A DNA stretch of 64,000 nt, taken from contig NZ_BAABHF010000022.1 of assembly GCF_039541955.1 (NCBI RefSeq), positions 248,001 to 312,000 on the forward strand, read 5' to 3'. How positions within the stretch are numbered: the stretch's first letter is position 1; each line of letters begins with the position of its first letter. This document shows, piece after piece, positions 32,607 through 41,305 of the stretch. A program made the translations under genes and the position numbers. Origin of the DNA: Actinoallomurus oryzae (GTDB taxonomy: Bacteria > Actinomycetota > Actinomycetes > Streptosporangiales > Streptosporangiaceae). The notes below the pieces were generated by a model. That model saw nothing but the letters and a program-made list of their open reading frames with translations, searched no databases and had not been told where the DNA came from.

Positions 32607-34222
32607 GCGTTCACCTCCTCGTGCAGCGGGAGCGTGACGGTGAACACCGCTCCGACGTCCCGGTCCACGTCCACGCGCCCGCCGTGCCGGGCGGCCGCCT
32701 GGGCGACGAGGGCGAGGCCCAGCCCCCGGCCGGACGGGCGATCACCGGGCTTGGTCGACCAGCCGCGCCGGAACACGTTTCGTACGGCGTCGCTCTCGAC
32801 GCCACGGCCGGTGTCGGCGACCCGGAGGACGAGCGCGCCGGCGTCGGTGCGGACGGTGACGAAGACCCTCGGGGGGCGGGTTTCGCCGTCGGCCGCCGCG
32901 TCGATGGCATTGTCGACCAGGTTCCCCAGAATCGTCACCAGCTCGCGCGCCTCGAGATCGTCCGGCATCGCGTCATCGTCGACCCGGGTGTCGGGCGTGA
33001 CGACGAGTTCGACGCCCCTCTCGTTCGCCTGCGCGGCCTTGCCGAGCAGCAGCGCGGCGAGCACCGGCTCGGCGACCGCCTCCATCATCTGGTCCGTGAG
33101 CCGCTGCGCGATCTCCAGCTCGGACGTGGCGAACGCCACGGCCTCGTCGGTACGGCCGAGCTCGATGAGGGAGACGACGGTGTGCAGCCGGTTGGCGGCC
33201 TCGTGCGTCTGCGAGCGCAGCGACTCGGCGAACCCGCGCACGGAGTCCAGCTCACCGCTCAGCGCCTGCAGTTCGGTGTGGTCGCGAAGGGTGACGACGC
33301 TGCCGAGGTCACGGGTGCCCGAGGTGACGGCGGACTTGTTGACCACGACGACGCGGTCACGGGTCAGATGGATCTCATCGACGCAGGTGGTGTCACCCGA
33401 CAGCGCCTCGGTGAGCGCCTCCGGGAGTCCCAGGTCGGTCACGTGCCGGCCGTCCAGGTCGGCGGGCAGACCGAACAGCTCGCGCGCGCCGTCGTTGGCC
33501 AGGACGATGCGATGGTCCGGGCTGAGCAGCAGCAGCCCCTCCCGCACGGTGTGCAGGGTCGCGTGGTGGTACTCGTACATCCGGCTCAGCTCGGCGGTGC
33601 TCATCCCGTGCGTGTGCCGCCGCAGCCGCGCGTTGGCCAGGTAGGTGCCCGCGCCGCCGACCGCGAGGGCGAGCACGGCGACCGCGACCAGCGCCAGTAC
33701 TTGGGCCCTGACCTGCGCGCTGATGGTCCGTACGGTGATCCCCACGCTGACCAGCGCGACCACCTGGTGCCGCGGGCCGAACACCGGGGTCACCACGCGG
33801 ACGGACGGCCCGAGCGTCCCGGTGTAGGTCTCGGTGAACGTGTGCCCGGCGAGCGCCCGCTCGGTGTGGCCGAGGAAGCGCTTGCCGATCATCGCGGGGT
33901 TGGGGTGGGTGTAGCGGATGCCGTCCGGCCTCATGATCGTCACGAATTCCACACCCGTGTCGCGCTGGACCTGGTCGGCGTACGGCTGGAGCGCCCCGGA
34001 CGGGTCGGCGCCGGCCACGGCCATGGCCGTCGTCGGCGCGTCCGCGATGCCGGCCGCCGCGGCGGTGACCTGGTGGCGGGCCGCGTCGACCGTGCTGCGC
34101 TCGGCCTTCACCGAGGCGAGGCCGGCACCGCCGGTCACGACGACGGCGACGACGATCGCCTGCATGAGGAAGAGCTGTCCCGCCAGGCTGCGACGCCGGT
34201 GTCCTGGGGATAGGTGGCGCAT
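32603..34222 (-). CDS. CitA/DcuS-type sensor histidine kinase
   Basis: A 539-residue membrane kinase. Two membrane helices (about 17-37 and 178-200) flank an extracytoplasmic sensor domain of the sCache/PDC type that in DcuS and CitA binds C4-dicarboxylates or citrate. A PAS domain, an SpoOB-type phosphoacceptor helix (S-Q-T-H-E-A-A-N-R-L-H) and a HATPase domain ending in G-R-G-L-G-L-A-L follow. Together with its regulator and divergent dctA it forms a dicarboxylate-sensing unit. The start at 34222 is chosen from the N-terminal basic residues and membrane helix. Confidence 0.9.
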   Translation of the reverse strand: MRHLSPGHRRRSLAGQLFLMQAIVVAVVVTGGAGLASVKAERSTVDAARHQVTAAAAGIADAPTTAMAVAGADPSGALQPYADQVQRDTGVEFVTIMRPDGIRYTHPNPAMIGKRFLGHTERALAGHTFTETYTGTLGPSVRVVTPVFGPRHQVVALVSVGITVRTISAQVRAQVLALVAVAVLALAVGGAGTYLANARLRRHTHGMSTAELSRMYEYHHATLHTVREGLLLLSPDHRIVLANDGARELFGLPADLDGRHVTDLGLPEALTEALSGDTTCVDEIHLTRDRVVVVNKSAVTSGTRDLGSVVTLRDHTELQALSGELDSVRGFAESLRSQTHEAANRLHTVVSLIELGRTDEAVAFATSELEIAQRLTDQMMEAVAEPVLAALLLGKAAQANERGVELVVTPDTRVDDDAMPDDLEARELVTILGNLVDNAIDAAADGETRPPRVFVTVRTDAGALVLRVADTGRGVESDAVRNVFRRGWSTKPGDRPSGRGLGLALVAQAAARHGGRVDVDRDVGAVFTVTLPLHEEVNA

Positions 34223-34350
34223 CTCGTCAGTGTGCCCGCTGTCCGCGTTGCCCGTTACCGGCGCGTGAAGGCGGATTTCGATGAACGTAATGAACGAAAA
34301 CGTGACCTGAGTCACTGAACGCCGCATAGTCCTTGCAGCTTTCGGGCCGA

Positions 34351-34403
34351 TGACACCGGTGACCGAGCGCCGGTGACACCGGTGACCGAGCGCCGGTGAC
34401 ACC
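34351..34403. repeat. 23-bp tandem repeat upstream of dctA
   Basis: The unit TGACACCGGTGACCGAGCGC plus CGG occurs twice back to back (34351-34373, 34374-34396), followed by a partial third copy. It ends 17 bp before the dctA start codon and overlaps the region where its promoter or leader must lie. Each unit contains CACCGGTG, an 8-bp palindrome. It may be the response regulator's binding array. Confidence 0.75.
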
Positions 34404-34420
34404 ACGAGCAAGGAGATCGG

Positions 34421-35821
34421 ATGTCCGCCGCAACCGCGCCGATAGAACCGACGGGACCGCGTCCCCGCAGACGACGCGACCGTACGCACTTCCTCTACCT
34501 CGCGGTGGTCACCGCGGTGATCGTCGGCGTCGTGGTGGGCCTGGCGGCGCCGGGCTTCGCCACCGAGCTCAAGCCGCTCGGCACCGGGTTCGTGAACCTC
34601 ATCAAGATGATGATCAGCCCGATCATCTTCTGCACGATCGTGCTGGGCGTGGGTTCGGTCACCCGGGCCGCGAAGGTCGGCGCGGTCGGCGGCCTGGCCC
34701 TGGCCTACTTCCTGACCCTGTCGACGTTCGCGCTGGCCATCGGCCTCGTCGTCGGCAACATCCTGCATCCCGGAGCCGGTCTGCACCTGACGGACGCCGC
34801 GCGGCACGCCGGCCACGAGCAGGTCGGCGAGGGCAGCACGGGGACCGTCGACTTCCTGCTCGGCATCATCCCGACGACGCTGGTGTCGGCCTTCACCGAG
34901 GGGCAGGTGCTGCAGACGCTGCTCATCGCCCTGCTCGTCGGGTTCGGTCTGCAGGCGATGGGCGAGACGGGCCGGCCCGTCCTGCGCGGGCTGGAGCACA
35001 TCCAGCGCCTGGTGTTCCGTGTGCTGGCGATCATCATGTGGGCGGCCCCGGTCGGCGCGTTCGGCGCGATGGCGGCCGTGGTCGGCGCGAGTGGCGTCGA
35101 CGCCCTGAAGGGCCTCGTGATGATGATGGTGGCCTTCTACCTCACCTGCGTGCTGTTCGTGGTGGTCGTGCTCGGTCTCCTCCTGTGGGTCGTGGCGCGG
35201 GTGAACCTGTTCTCGCTCCTGCGCTATCTCGCCCGTGAGTTCCTGCTCATCCTGTCCACCTCGTCCTCGGAGAGCGCGCTGCCCCGGCTCATCGCGAAGA
35301 TGGAGCATCTGGGCGTGAGCCGGCCGGTCGTCGGCATCACCGTGCCGACCGGATACTCCTTCAACCTGGACGGCACGGCGATCTACCTGACGATGGCGTC
35401 GCTGTTCATCGCCTCCGCGACCGACGCCCCGCTGTCGATCGGCGAGCAGATCTCGCTGCTGCTGTTCATGGTCGTCGCCTCCAAGGGCGCCGCCGGGGTG
35501 ACCGGCGCCGGCCTGGCCACACTGGCCGGGGGCCTGCAGTCACACCGGCCCGCACTCGTCGACGGGGTCGGCCTCATCGTCGGCATCGACCGGTTCATGT
35601 CCGAGGCGCGGGCGCTGACGAACTTCGCCGGCAACGCGGTCGCGACAGTGATCATCGGCAAGCTGACCGGGGAGTTCGACCGGGACCGGGCGCGGCTGGT
35701 GCTGGCCGGGCGGAACCCGTTCGACGAGACGACACAGCTGGACGACGCCCCCTCGGGGCCGGACACCGCCCGCGGCTCGCGGACCGGCGGCTCACCCGCC
35801 GTCGCGGGCGCGGACGCCTGA
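34421..35821 (+). CDS. dctA: C4-dicarboxylate/cation symporter DctA
   Basis: A 466-residue dicarboxylate/amino acid:cation symporter (DAACS family). Family features include S-T-S-S-S-E-S-A-L-P in hairpin 1 and P-T-G-Y-S-F-N-L-D-G-T near residue 310, as in DctA importers of succinate, fumarate and malate. The start is preceded by a near-perfect AAGGAGAT. Divergent CitA/CitB-type genes probably activate it. Its 3' end overlaps the convergent aminotransferase gene by 30 bp. Confidence 0.93.
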   Translation: MSAATAPIEPTGPRPRRRRDRTHFLYLAVVTAVIVGVVVGLAAPGFATELKPLGTGFVNLIKMMISPIIFCTIVLGVGSVTRAAKVGAVGGLALAYFLTLSTFALAIGLVVGNILHPGAGLHLTDAARHAGHEQVGEGSTGTVDFLLGIIPTTLVSAFTEGQVLQTLLIALLVGFGLQAMGETGRPVLRGLEHIQRLVFRVLAIIMWAAPVGAFGAMAAVVGASGVDALKGLVMMMVAFYLTCVLFVVVVLGLLLWVVARVNLFSLLRYLAREFLLILSTSSSESALPRLIAKMEHLGVSRPVVGITVPTGYSFNLDGTAIYLTMASLFIASATDAPLSIGEQISLLLFMVVASKGAAGVTGAGLATLAGGLQSHRPALVDGVGLIVGIDRFMSEARALTNFAGNAVATVIIGKLTGEFDRDRARLVLAGRNPFDETTQLDDAPSGPDTARGSRTGGSPAVAGADA

Positions 35822-36976
35822 GTCTCCGCGACGCCCTGCGGCGTCGCGGAGACGGTGGAGGATCTCCTCCAGGATCGGCCGGGACGTGGCGAAGTTCAGC
35901 CGCGCGAACCCCTCGCCGCCCGGCCCGAAGGCCGGACCGGAGGAGAGCAGCACCCGGGCCTCGTCGAGGAAGTACGCGGCTGGGTCCGGGCCCGTGCCGA
36001 GGCCGCGGCAGTCGAGCCAGGCCAGGTAGCCCGCCTCGGGCGGGTGGTAGCGGACGCCGGGTGGGAGCGCCTCGGCGACCAGCGCGCGGTTGCGGGTCAG
36101 GGTCGCCCGCGCCTCGGCCAGCCAGTCGTCGCCGTCGTGCCAGGCCGCCAGCGTCGCGAGGACGCCCAGCGCGCTCACCTGGCCGAACAGCAGCGGCGGC
36201 TGGGCGGCCAGCGCCTCGCGGACCCGGCGGTCGCCGACGTGAGCGACCGAGCAGCGCACGCCCGCGACGTTGAACGCCTTGGTCGCCGAGGTGAGCGTGA
36301 CAGTACGGGCGGCGGCCTCGGGACCGAGCGAGGCGAACGGCACGTGCCGGTGCGGGTCGTGGACGAGCTCCGCGTGGATCTCATCCGCGATCACGAGCAG
36401 GTCATGCCGGTCCGCGACCTCCGCGATCGCGGCCAGCTCGTCGTGGCGGAACACGCGGCCGGTCGGGTTGTGCGGATTGACCAGCACCAGGGCACGGCAG
36501 CCGTACCGGGCGACGTCCTCGGCCAGCCGGCCGGCGTCGAAGCCCCAGCCGTCCTCGCCCTGGACCATGGGGATCGGGACGAGCCGACGGTCCATGTCGG
36601 TGAGCGTCTCCAGGAACGGCGGGTACGTCGGCGTGTGCATCGCGACGGCGTCACCGGGGCGGGTCGCGACGTGCAGGACCGCCTGCAGCCCCTGAATCAG
36701 CTCGGTGAACTCCCGCACGTGACCGGGGTCGACGGCGAGGCCGTACCGCCGCCGCATCCGTTCGGCGTACGCGGCCCGCAGCGGGTTGCTCTCGGGACGG
36801 TCGTCCCAGGCGGGGTAGCCGAGGTCGTCCAGACCCCGCACGAGGGCCGCCCGGACGGACGGCGGGGGCGGGAAGTCCATGTCCGCGATCCACGCGGGGA
36901 TCACATCCGGCGCGACGTGGCTCCACTTCACTCCCGGGCGCCGCCGCAGCCCGGCCAGGTCAAGGTCGTCGAACAC
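35792..36976 (-). CDS. MalY/PatB-type PLP aminotransferase
   Basis: A 394-residue fold-type I enzyme with the cofactor lysine K233 in S-A-T-K-A-F-N, N-P-H-N-P-T-G-R at 167-174 and the pyridine-binding Asp in I-A-D-E-I-H-A-E. The D-E-I-H pattern is typical of MalY/PatB cystathionine beta-lyases, which cleave C-S bonds, so C-S lyase or aminotransferase activity is possible. The GTG at 36976 follows AGGA. The gene starts 10 bp after the MFS stop and is probably co-transcribed with it. Confidence 0.88.
   Translation of the reverse strand: MFDDLDLAGLRRRPGVKWSHVAPDVIPAWIADMDFPPPPSVRAALVRGLDDLGYPAWDDRPESNPLRAAYAERMRRRYGLAVDPGHVREFTELIQGLQAVLHVATRPGDAVAMHTPTYPPFLETLTDMDRRLVPIPMVQGEDGWGFDAGRLAEDVARYGCRALVLVNPHNPTGRVFRHDELAAIAEVADRHDLLVIADEIHAELVHDPHRHVPFASLGPEAAARTVTLTSATKAFNVAGVRCSVAHVGDRRVREALAAQPPLLFGQVSALGVLATLAAWHDGDDWLAEARATLTRNRALVAEALPPGVRYHPPEAGYLAWLDCRGLGTGPDPAAYFLDEARVLLSSGPAFGPGGEGFARLNFATSRPILEEILHRLRDAAGRRGDSGVRARDGG
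35822..35853. terminator. dctA terminator embedded in the aminotransferase gene
   Basis: A perfect 14-bp stem with a 4-nt loop begins right after the dctA stop. On the other strand it lies inside the last codons of the aminotransferase, so the same bases serve as terminator and coding sequence. Confidence 0.75.
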
Positions 36977-36986
36977 CTGACAAATC

Positions 36987-38207
36987 CTACGAAGTGCGGT
37001 TTCGGCGGATCGCCACGGCCGCCGCGAAGGTGAGGGCGGCCAGCACGCAGTACGAGACGGGGTACCCGCCGGCCAGGCGGGCGAGGAGGGCGCCGCCTCC
37101 GGGAGCCAGCGCGATGGCGACCGTGATCGGAGCGGTGAAGACGCCGTTGACGTGGCCGAACGCACGGGTCCCCCAGCGGTCGGCGACCGTCGTGGCCTGG
37201 AGCAGCGTGTACATGCCGCGTGCGGCGCCCGCGAGGACGGCGACGGCGATCAGCGCCGCCCCCGGGCCGGGGAGGACGCCCAGGACGACGATGGTGGCCG
37301 CCCCGGCGGTCAGGATGACGGCGGCACGGCCACGCGGGGCGGTGCGGGCGGCCAGCCGCGGGTAGCCCAGCCGCCCGAGCACCTGGCCCGCGCCGCAGAG
37401 GCCGAGGGCGACGGCGGCCAGGTGGGTGCCCATCCCGTCCGAGGTGAGCAGCGGCACGAGGTTCACGGTGGCGGCGTAGGACCCGAACGCAGCGCAGGTC
37501 ATCGCGGCCGTCAGCACGACGAACGGCCCGCTGCGGACGACCGCCCGGGCGTGGGCGTCCCGCTCGGACGAGGCGCCGCGGGCCCGGCCGTGCCGCCACG
37601 GCGGGGTCAGGCACAGGGCGTGCAGCGGGACGGTGACCATGCCCAGGATCACGGCGAGGGCGAGGTAGGTGCCGCGCCAGGTCAGGTGGTCCAGCAGGAG
37701 GGCGGTCAACGGGGCGAACACCGTGCTGGCGAAGCCGCCCGCCAGCGTGACCGCGGTGAGCGCGCGCACGCGGTCGGGACCGTACCAGCCGGTGAGCGCG
37801 GTGAAGGCGGGCTGGTAGAGCACGGCCGACTGGGCGAGGCCGGCGAGAACCCAGGCGGCGAAGAAGAGCGGCAGGTTCGGCGCGGCGGCGATCGCCACGA
37901 CGGCGGCGACGCCGGTGACCGAGCCGGTGGTCATGACGGTACGGGGACCGTGGGCGTCGATGAGCCGGCCGACGAGAATGCCGGCGAGGGCGGAGACGAT
38001 CGCTCCGGCGGAGAAGGCCGCCATGGCGGTCGCGGTCGACCAGCCCGTGTCGCGGGTGAGCGACGACAGCGTCACCGGAAACGCGTAGTACAGCACGCCC
38101 CAGCTGGTGACCTCGGTGACGCACAGGCCGATCAGCACGCGTCGCGGCGGCCTCGGTCCCGTGGCCCGATCCGCCGCCGTCTCCGTACGCAAGCTGAACC
38201 GCGCCAT
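36987..38207 (-). CDS. MFS transporter
   Basis: A 406-residue major facilitator with twelve predicted membrane segments and the A-like motif G-R-L-I-D-A-H-G-P-R-T after helix 2. It resembles the oxalate/formate or monocarboxylate-like MFS group. The ATG at 38207 follows GGAGGCGG. It is first in a two-gene unit with the MalY/PatB-type enzyme and may move that enzyme's substrate or product. Its promoter region is shared with the divergent stress-protein gene and holds a DevR-like site. Confidence 0.87.
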   Translation of the reverse strand: MARFSLRTETAADRATGPRPPRRVLIGLCVTEVTSWGVLYYAFPVTLSSLTRDTGWSTATAMAAFSAGAIVSALAGILVGRLIDAHGPRTVMTTGSVTGVAAVVAIAAAPNLPLFFAAWVLAGLAQSAVLYQPAFTALTGWYGPDRVRALTAVTLAGGFASTVFAPLTALLLDHLTWRGTYLALAVILGMVTVPLHALCLTPPWRHGRARGASSERDAHARAVVRSGPFVVLTAAMTCAAFGSYAATVNLVPLLTSDGMGTHLAAVALGLCGAGQVLGRLGYPRLAARTAPRGRAAVILTAGAATIVVLGVLPGPGAALIAVAVLAGAARGMYTLLQATTVADRWGTRAFGHVNGVFTAPITVAIALAPGGGALLARLAGGYPVSYCVLAALTFAAAVAIRRNRTS

Positions 38208-38235
38208 CCGCCTCCATGACCGCCGAAGACCAGAG

Positions 38236-38249
38236 GGGCCGAAAGTCCC
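38236..38249. promoter_or_regulatory. DevR/DosR-box-like palindrome upstream of the stress protein
   Basis: GGGCC-GAAA-GTCCC matches the DosR core GGGAC-N4-GTCCC with one mismatch. It lies 77 bp before the universal-stress-protein start and 28 bp before the divergent MFS start. Two exact versions occur elsewhere in this island. Confidence 0.5.
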
Positions 38250-38326
38250 GCGAAAGCAGGGTCTGTGGGCTCTCTGCCCTTCTTTCAATTTCCCGCACGC
38301 TTGGGGAGGAAAACAGGAGGTCGGTC

Positions 38327-38743
38327 ATGCACATCATCCCTGGGCCCCGGTACGTGCTCGTCGGGTTCGACGGGTCGCCCAACTCGACGGTGGCGCTCCG
38401 GCGCGCGGCGGAGGAGGCACGCCGGCGCCACGCCCGTCTCGACGTCGTCCGTGTCATCCCACGCGACGGTGGCCCGCTGCGCGGCCCGAAGGCGTGGCTC
38501 CGGCTGCGTGAGGAGGTCGCGCGCCTTCTACCGCGCACGCAGCACGTCTCCACCCGGCTGCGCATCGCCCGGGGCGAGCCCGGCGCGCAGCTGGCCCGGC
38601 TCGCGGATCGCGCGGAGGTGCTCGTGGTCGGCTCGCGGCTGAACTCCCGGCACGGCGCGCTGTTCGGCGGCGACACCGTGCCCGCCGTACTGTCGAACGC
38701 GCGCTGCCGCGTCATCGTCTGTGAGGACGGCGCGGAGAACTGA
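38327..38743 (+). CDS. Universal stress protein
   Basis: A 138-residue single-domain UspA protein. It opens Y-V-L-V-G-F-D-G-S-P-N-S and ends with V-V-G-S-R-L-N-S-R-H-G-A-L-F-G-G-D-T-V-P, a variant of the ATP-binding G-2x-G-9x-G-S/T motif. The usual second glycine and serine are altered. Usp genes are typical members of the DosR hypoxia regulon in actinobacteria. The ATG at 38327 follows a perfect AGGAGG. Confidence 0.88.
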   Translation: MHIIPGPRYVLVGFDGSPNSTVALRRAAEEARRRHARLDVVRVIPRDGGPLRGPKAWLRLREEVARLLPRTQHVSTRLRIARGEPGAQLARLADRAEVLVVGSRLNSRHGALFGGDTVPAVLSNARCRVIVCEDGAEN

Positions 38744-38770
38744 CCGCCGCCGGGAGTTCGTGGTCGAACT

Positions 38771-38800
38771 GCGGGTAGGCGTCCGGCCGCGCCTACCCGC
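38771..38800. terminator. Bidirectional terminator
   Basis: A perfect 11-bp stem (GCGGGTAGGCG) with an 8-nt loop between the convergent stress-protein and anti-sigma genes. Confidence 0.75.
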
Positions 38801-38832
38801 ACGGACGTGATGATCGGCCTGACCCCGGTCCC

Positions 38833-39525
38833 TCAGCTGAATCGCGCGAGGAGGTCGCGGCCGGGAGAGGCGTGGAACCGCAGGACGAGGATGTCGTGGA
38901 CGGCGACCGGTATGGTCGCACCCCATGTTCCTCGGCCTTCCCGTACGGTGATGTGGCCCAGTTCGACCGCGCGGCCCTCGCGCGTCGTGAGATCGACCTC
39001 GTACGTACCCGGCCGGCGTGCCGCGGTCATCGTGACGAAGACCCACGAGGGTGATCCCTGGTAGGCGAACACGTACCCTTCCGGTGCCGCGGTGGCCGCC
39101 CCGACCACGGGAACGGCGCGCAGGTACTGGCCGTGTGCGACGGCGAGCGTCCTGCGGTAGGCGTCGGCGATCCGGCGGTCGCTCTCGGTCCGGTGCCAGA
39201 CCGCGTCCCCGGACAGACCCGCGGACAGCGTCGCGACGAGAATGATCGAAGCGGCCAGGAGGATCGCGTTGCGCAGGCGCCGGGGCCGCTGCCGGTGCAG
39301 CATGGGCTTCAGTACGGAGGCCTCGAAGCCGGCGGGTGGCTGGCGTTCCGGGGCGAGTTGGAGCAGTTCGTCGATCAGCGCGGTCTGCACTTCCAGCTCA
39401 CGGTGGCACCGCCTGCATACGGCCAGGTGGCGCAATGCCTTGGCGCGGTCTTCCGCTGGAGCGACGCCTGCGGCCAACTCCGGGAGGACCTGCCGCGTCT
39501 CTTCGCATCCCGAGCGGTCAGTCAT
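38833..39525 (-). CDS. Membrane anti-sigma factor with zinc-finger (RskA-like)
   Basis: A 230-residue protein. The N-terminal ZAS domain has H33-x3-C37-x2-C40, one membrane helix lies near 82-103, and an extracytoplasmic domain resembling RskA follows. It overlaps the ECF sigma gene by 8 bp, so it is the cognate anti-sigma factor and should hold the sigma factor at the membrane until a redox or envelope signal. The C-terminal domain is of normal size. Confidence 0.88.
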   Translation of the reverse strand: MTDRSGCEETRQVLPELAAGVAPAEDRAKALRHLAVCRRCHRELEVQTALIDELLQLAPERQPPAGFEASVLKPMLHRQRPRRLRNAILLAASIILVATLSAGLSGDAVWHRTESDRRIADAYRRTLAVAHGQYLRAVPVVGAATAAPEGYVFAYQGSPSWVFVTMTAARRPGTYEVDLTTREGRAVELGHITVREGRGTWGATIPVAVHDILVLRFHASPGRDLLARFS

Positions 39526-40066
39526 TGGTCACCCCCAAGGCCACACGGAGTTTGGCGAGCCCTCGGCGGAGCCGGGTCTTGGCGGTTGCCAAGGGTATGT
39601 GCTCGCGGTCGGCGATCTCGACCGCGGTCAGGCCGTAGAACACCGAAAGCACGATCGGCGTACTCTGCTCGGGCGGGAGTGCGCGCAGAGCATCGCGGAG
39701 TTCCTCGGCGTCTTCGTACGTGACCGAGGGCTGGTCGGCGTGCTCGCTGGTGGTCAGCCTGCTCAGTAGGAGATGCGGATCGACGGGTCGTTCCCCGCGC
39801 AGGCGCATCGCGTCGACCGCCAGGTTCCTCGTGATCGTGAGCAGCCATGTGATCGCACGGCCTTTGCGGGGGTCGTAGGCGTCCGCATACCGCCATGCGC
39901 GGAGGAACGCCTCCTGCGCGATCTCCTCGGCTATCGCCGACGATCCGACCAGCGCGACGGCCAGGCCGAAGACACGCGCCTGATATCGCCGTACGAAGAT
40001 GGCCGCGGTCTCCGCGTCCCCGGCGGCCATGCCGGCGAGCAGCGACTCATCTGAAAGTTCCCACAT
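39518..40066 (-). CDS. ECF sigma factor (SigK-like)
   Basis: A 182-residue ECF sigma factor. Region 2 includes I-A-E-E-I-A-Q-E-A-F-L-R-A-W and T-W-L-L-T-I-T-R-N-L-A-V-D. Region 4 has P-L-A-T-A-K-T-R-L-R-R-G-L. Pairing with an RskA-like anti-sigma factor fits the SigK/ECF19 group. It is divergent from a lipoprotein-cytochrome b operon, which is a likely target, in a 107-bp shared promoter region. Confidence 0.9.
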   Translation of the reverse strand: MWELSDESLLAGMAAGDAETAAIFVRRYQARVFGLAVALVGSSAIAEEIAQEAFLRAWRYADAYDPRKGRAITWLLTITRNLAVDAMRLRGERPVDPHLLLSRLTTSEHADQPSVTYEDAEELRDALRALPPEQSTPIVLSVFYGLTAVEIADREHIPLATAKTRLRRGLAKLRVALGVTND

Positions 40067-40173
40067 GTGGGATACGGACGCCGAGCCCGAAAGGGTTCAC
40101 CGAGAAGCGAATCCTTTCCGTCAGCCGCTCCGTATTACCGGTGACACAGGCAACCGCACCGAAGGACGGATCC

Positions 40174-40623
40174 GTGGCGACGTACATCAAGATGCTGACG
40201 GCGACCGGCCTGGCCTGCACGGTCCTCGGACTGAGCGGGTGTGGCCCGGACTCACAGGCCTCAAGCGGGAACGCGGGCAAGCCCACGCTTTCGATCCAGG
40301 CGCCGAGCGACGGGGCGAACGTCGAACTGCCCATCACGCTGAAGTTCACCACCAGCGAGGACATCGGCCCGACCGACTCGGGCAAGGACCACGTCCATGT
40401 GTTCGTCGACGGCAAGACCAACGAGTACACGGTCGTGACCTCGACGACCTACCAGATCAAGAGCCTGCCGATGGGACGGCACATCATCGGCGTGACACTC
40501 CAACACGCCGATCATTCGCCGGCGGGCGCCAGCGCTCAGGTCAGTGTGAACGTCACCGGCGGCAGCAGCGGCGGCGGCTCCAGCGACTCCACCGGCGGCG
40601 GGAACGGCGGTTATGGTTACTGA
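40174..40623 (+). CDS. Lipoprotein with Ig-like/DUF4399-like domain
   Basis: A 149-residue lipoprotein. The lipobox L20-S-G-C23 gives Cys23 as the acylated residue. The body includes H-V-H-V-F-V-D-G-K and a Gly/Ser-rich tail ending in G-Y-G-Y. The paired histidines could bind metal but this is speculative. The GTG at 40174 follows AAGGA. It overlaps the cytochrome b gene by 11 bp and is probably under control of the divergent ECF sigma factor. Confidence 0.78.
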   Translation: MATYIKMLTATGLACTVLGLSGCGPDSQASSGNAGKPTLSIQAPSDGANVELPITLKFTTSEDIGPTDSGKDHVHVFVDGKTNEYTVVTSTTYQIKSLPMGRHIIGVTLQHADHSPAGASAQVSVNVTGGSSGGGSSDSTGGGNGGYGY

Positions 40624-41305
40624 CCGGGCGGCGCCCGGTGTACGTCGCGACGTCGTCGAGCGGTACACACGCCGGACACGGTGGTTCCACGCCGGCGTCT
40701 ACCTCACGACTCTTCTCCTGCTGGCGACCGGCTGGTGGCTGCTCCTCGGACAGGAGGGCCGTCCCAGCCCGCTGTCTCGGCTGCTGCACATGCCGGACAC
40801 GACCGTGCACAAGGACGTTGGCTGGGCGCTGGTCGCACTCGCCGTCGCGGGCCCCGTCCTGGGCATACGGGCCACACGGACGTTCATCGCCGAATCGGTA
40901 CGGTTCCGTACGGGCGACACACGGTGGTTCCTCAGATGGCCGTCGGGCGTTGTGACGGGACGGTTCACCCGGCACGAGGGACACTTCGATCCCGGGCAGC
41001 GAATCGTCAACCTCCTCATGGCCGCCGGGATCTTCGCCCTCATCGGAAGCGGTGTCGGCCTCGTCGTCCTCCACGGCGGTCCGGCGTTCGCCGTGCTGGC
41101 GCGCGTGCACAAGTGGGCGACCTACTTCTGCACGCCCCTCATCGCCGCGCACATCCTCATCGCCGCTGGTGTCCTCCCCGGCTACCGCGGTGTGTGGCGG
41201 TCGATGCACATGGGCGGCCGCCTCGACGCCCGGGTGGCCCGCCGTCTGTGGCCCGGCTGGCTCGAACGGACACACGACCGTTCTGAGCCACGAAGCCGGC
41301 GATGA
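40613..41305 (+). CDS. Cytochrome b/b6-domain membrane protein
   Basis: A 230-residue integral membrane protein with about four helices, like the gamma (cytochrome b) subunit of formate dehydrogenase. Candidate haem ligands are His in W-F-H-A-G (helix 1) and in R-V-H-K-W and A-A-H-I-L (later helices). No catalytic dehydrogenase partner is adjacent, so its donor is unknown. It is coupled to the preceding lipoprotein by an 11-bp overlap and to the following zinc-finger gene by ATGA. Confidence 0.8.
   Translation: MVTDRAAPGVRRDVVERYTRRTRWFHAGVYLTTLLLLATGWWLLLGQEGRPSPLSRLLHMPDTTVHKDVGWALVALAVAGPVLGIRATRTFIAESVRFRTGDTRWFLRWPSGVVTGRFTRHEGHFDPGQRIVNLLMAAGIFALIGSGVGLVVLHGGPAFAVLARVHKWATYFCTPLIAAHILIAAGVLPGYRGVWRSMHMGGRLDARVARRLWPGWLERTHDRSEPRSRR

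Noticed and set aside
36928..38802. Minus-strand 624-codon frame across the MFS gene
   Set aside because: It is out of frame with the recognisable transporter and is rich in Arg and Pro throughout.
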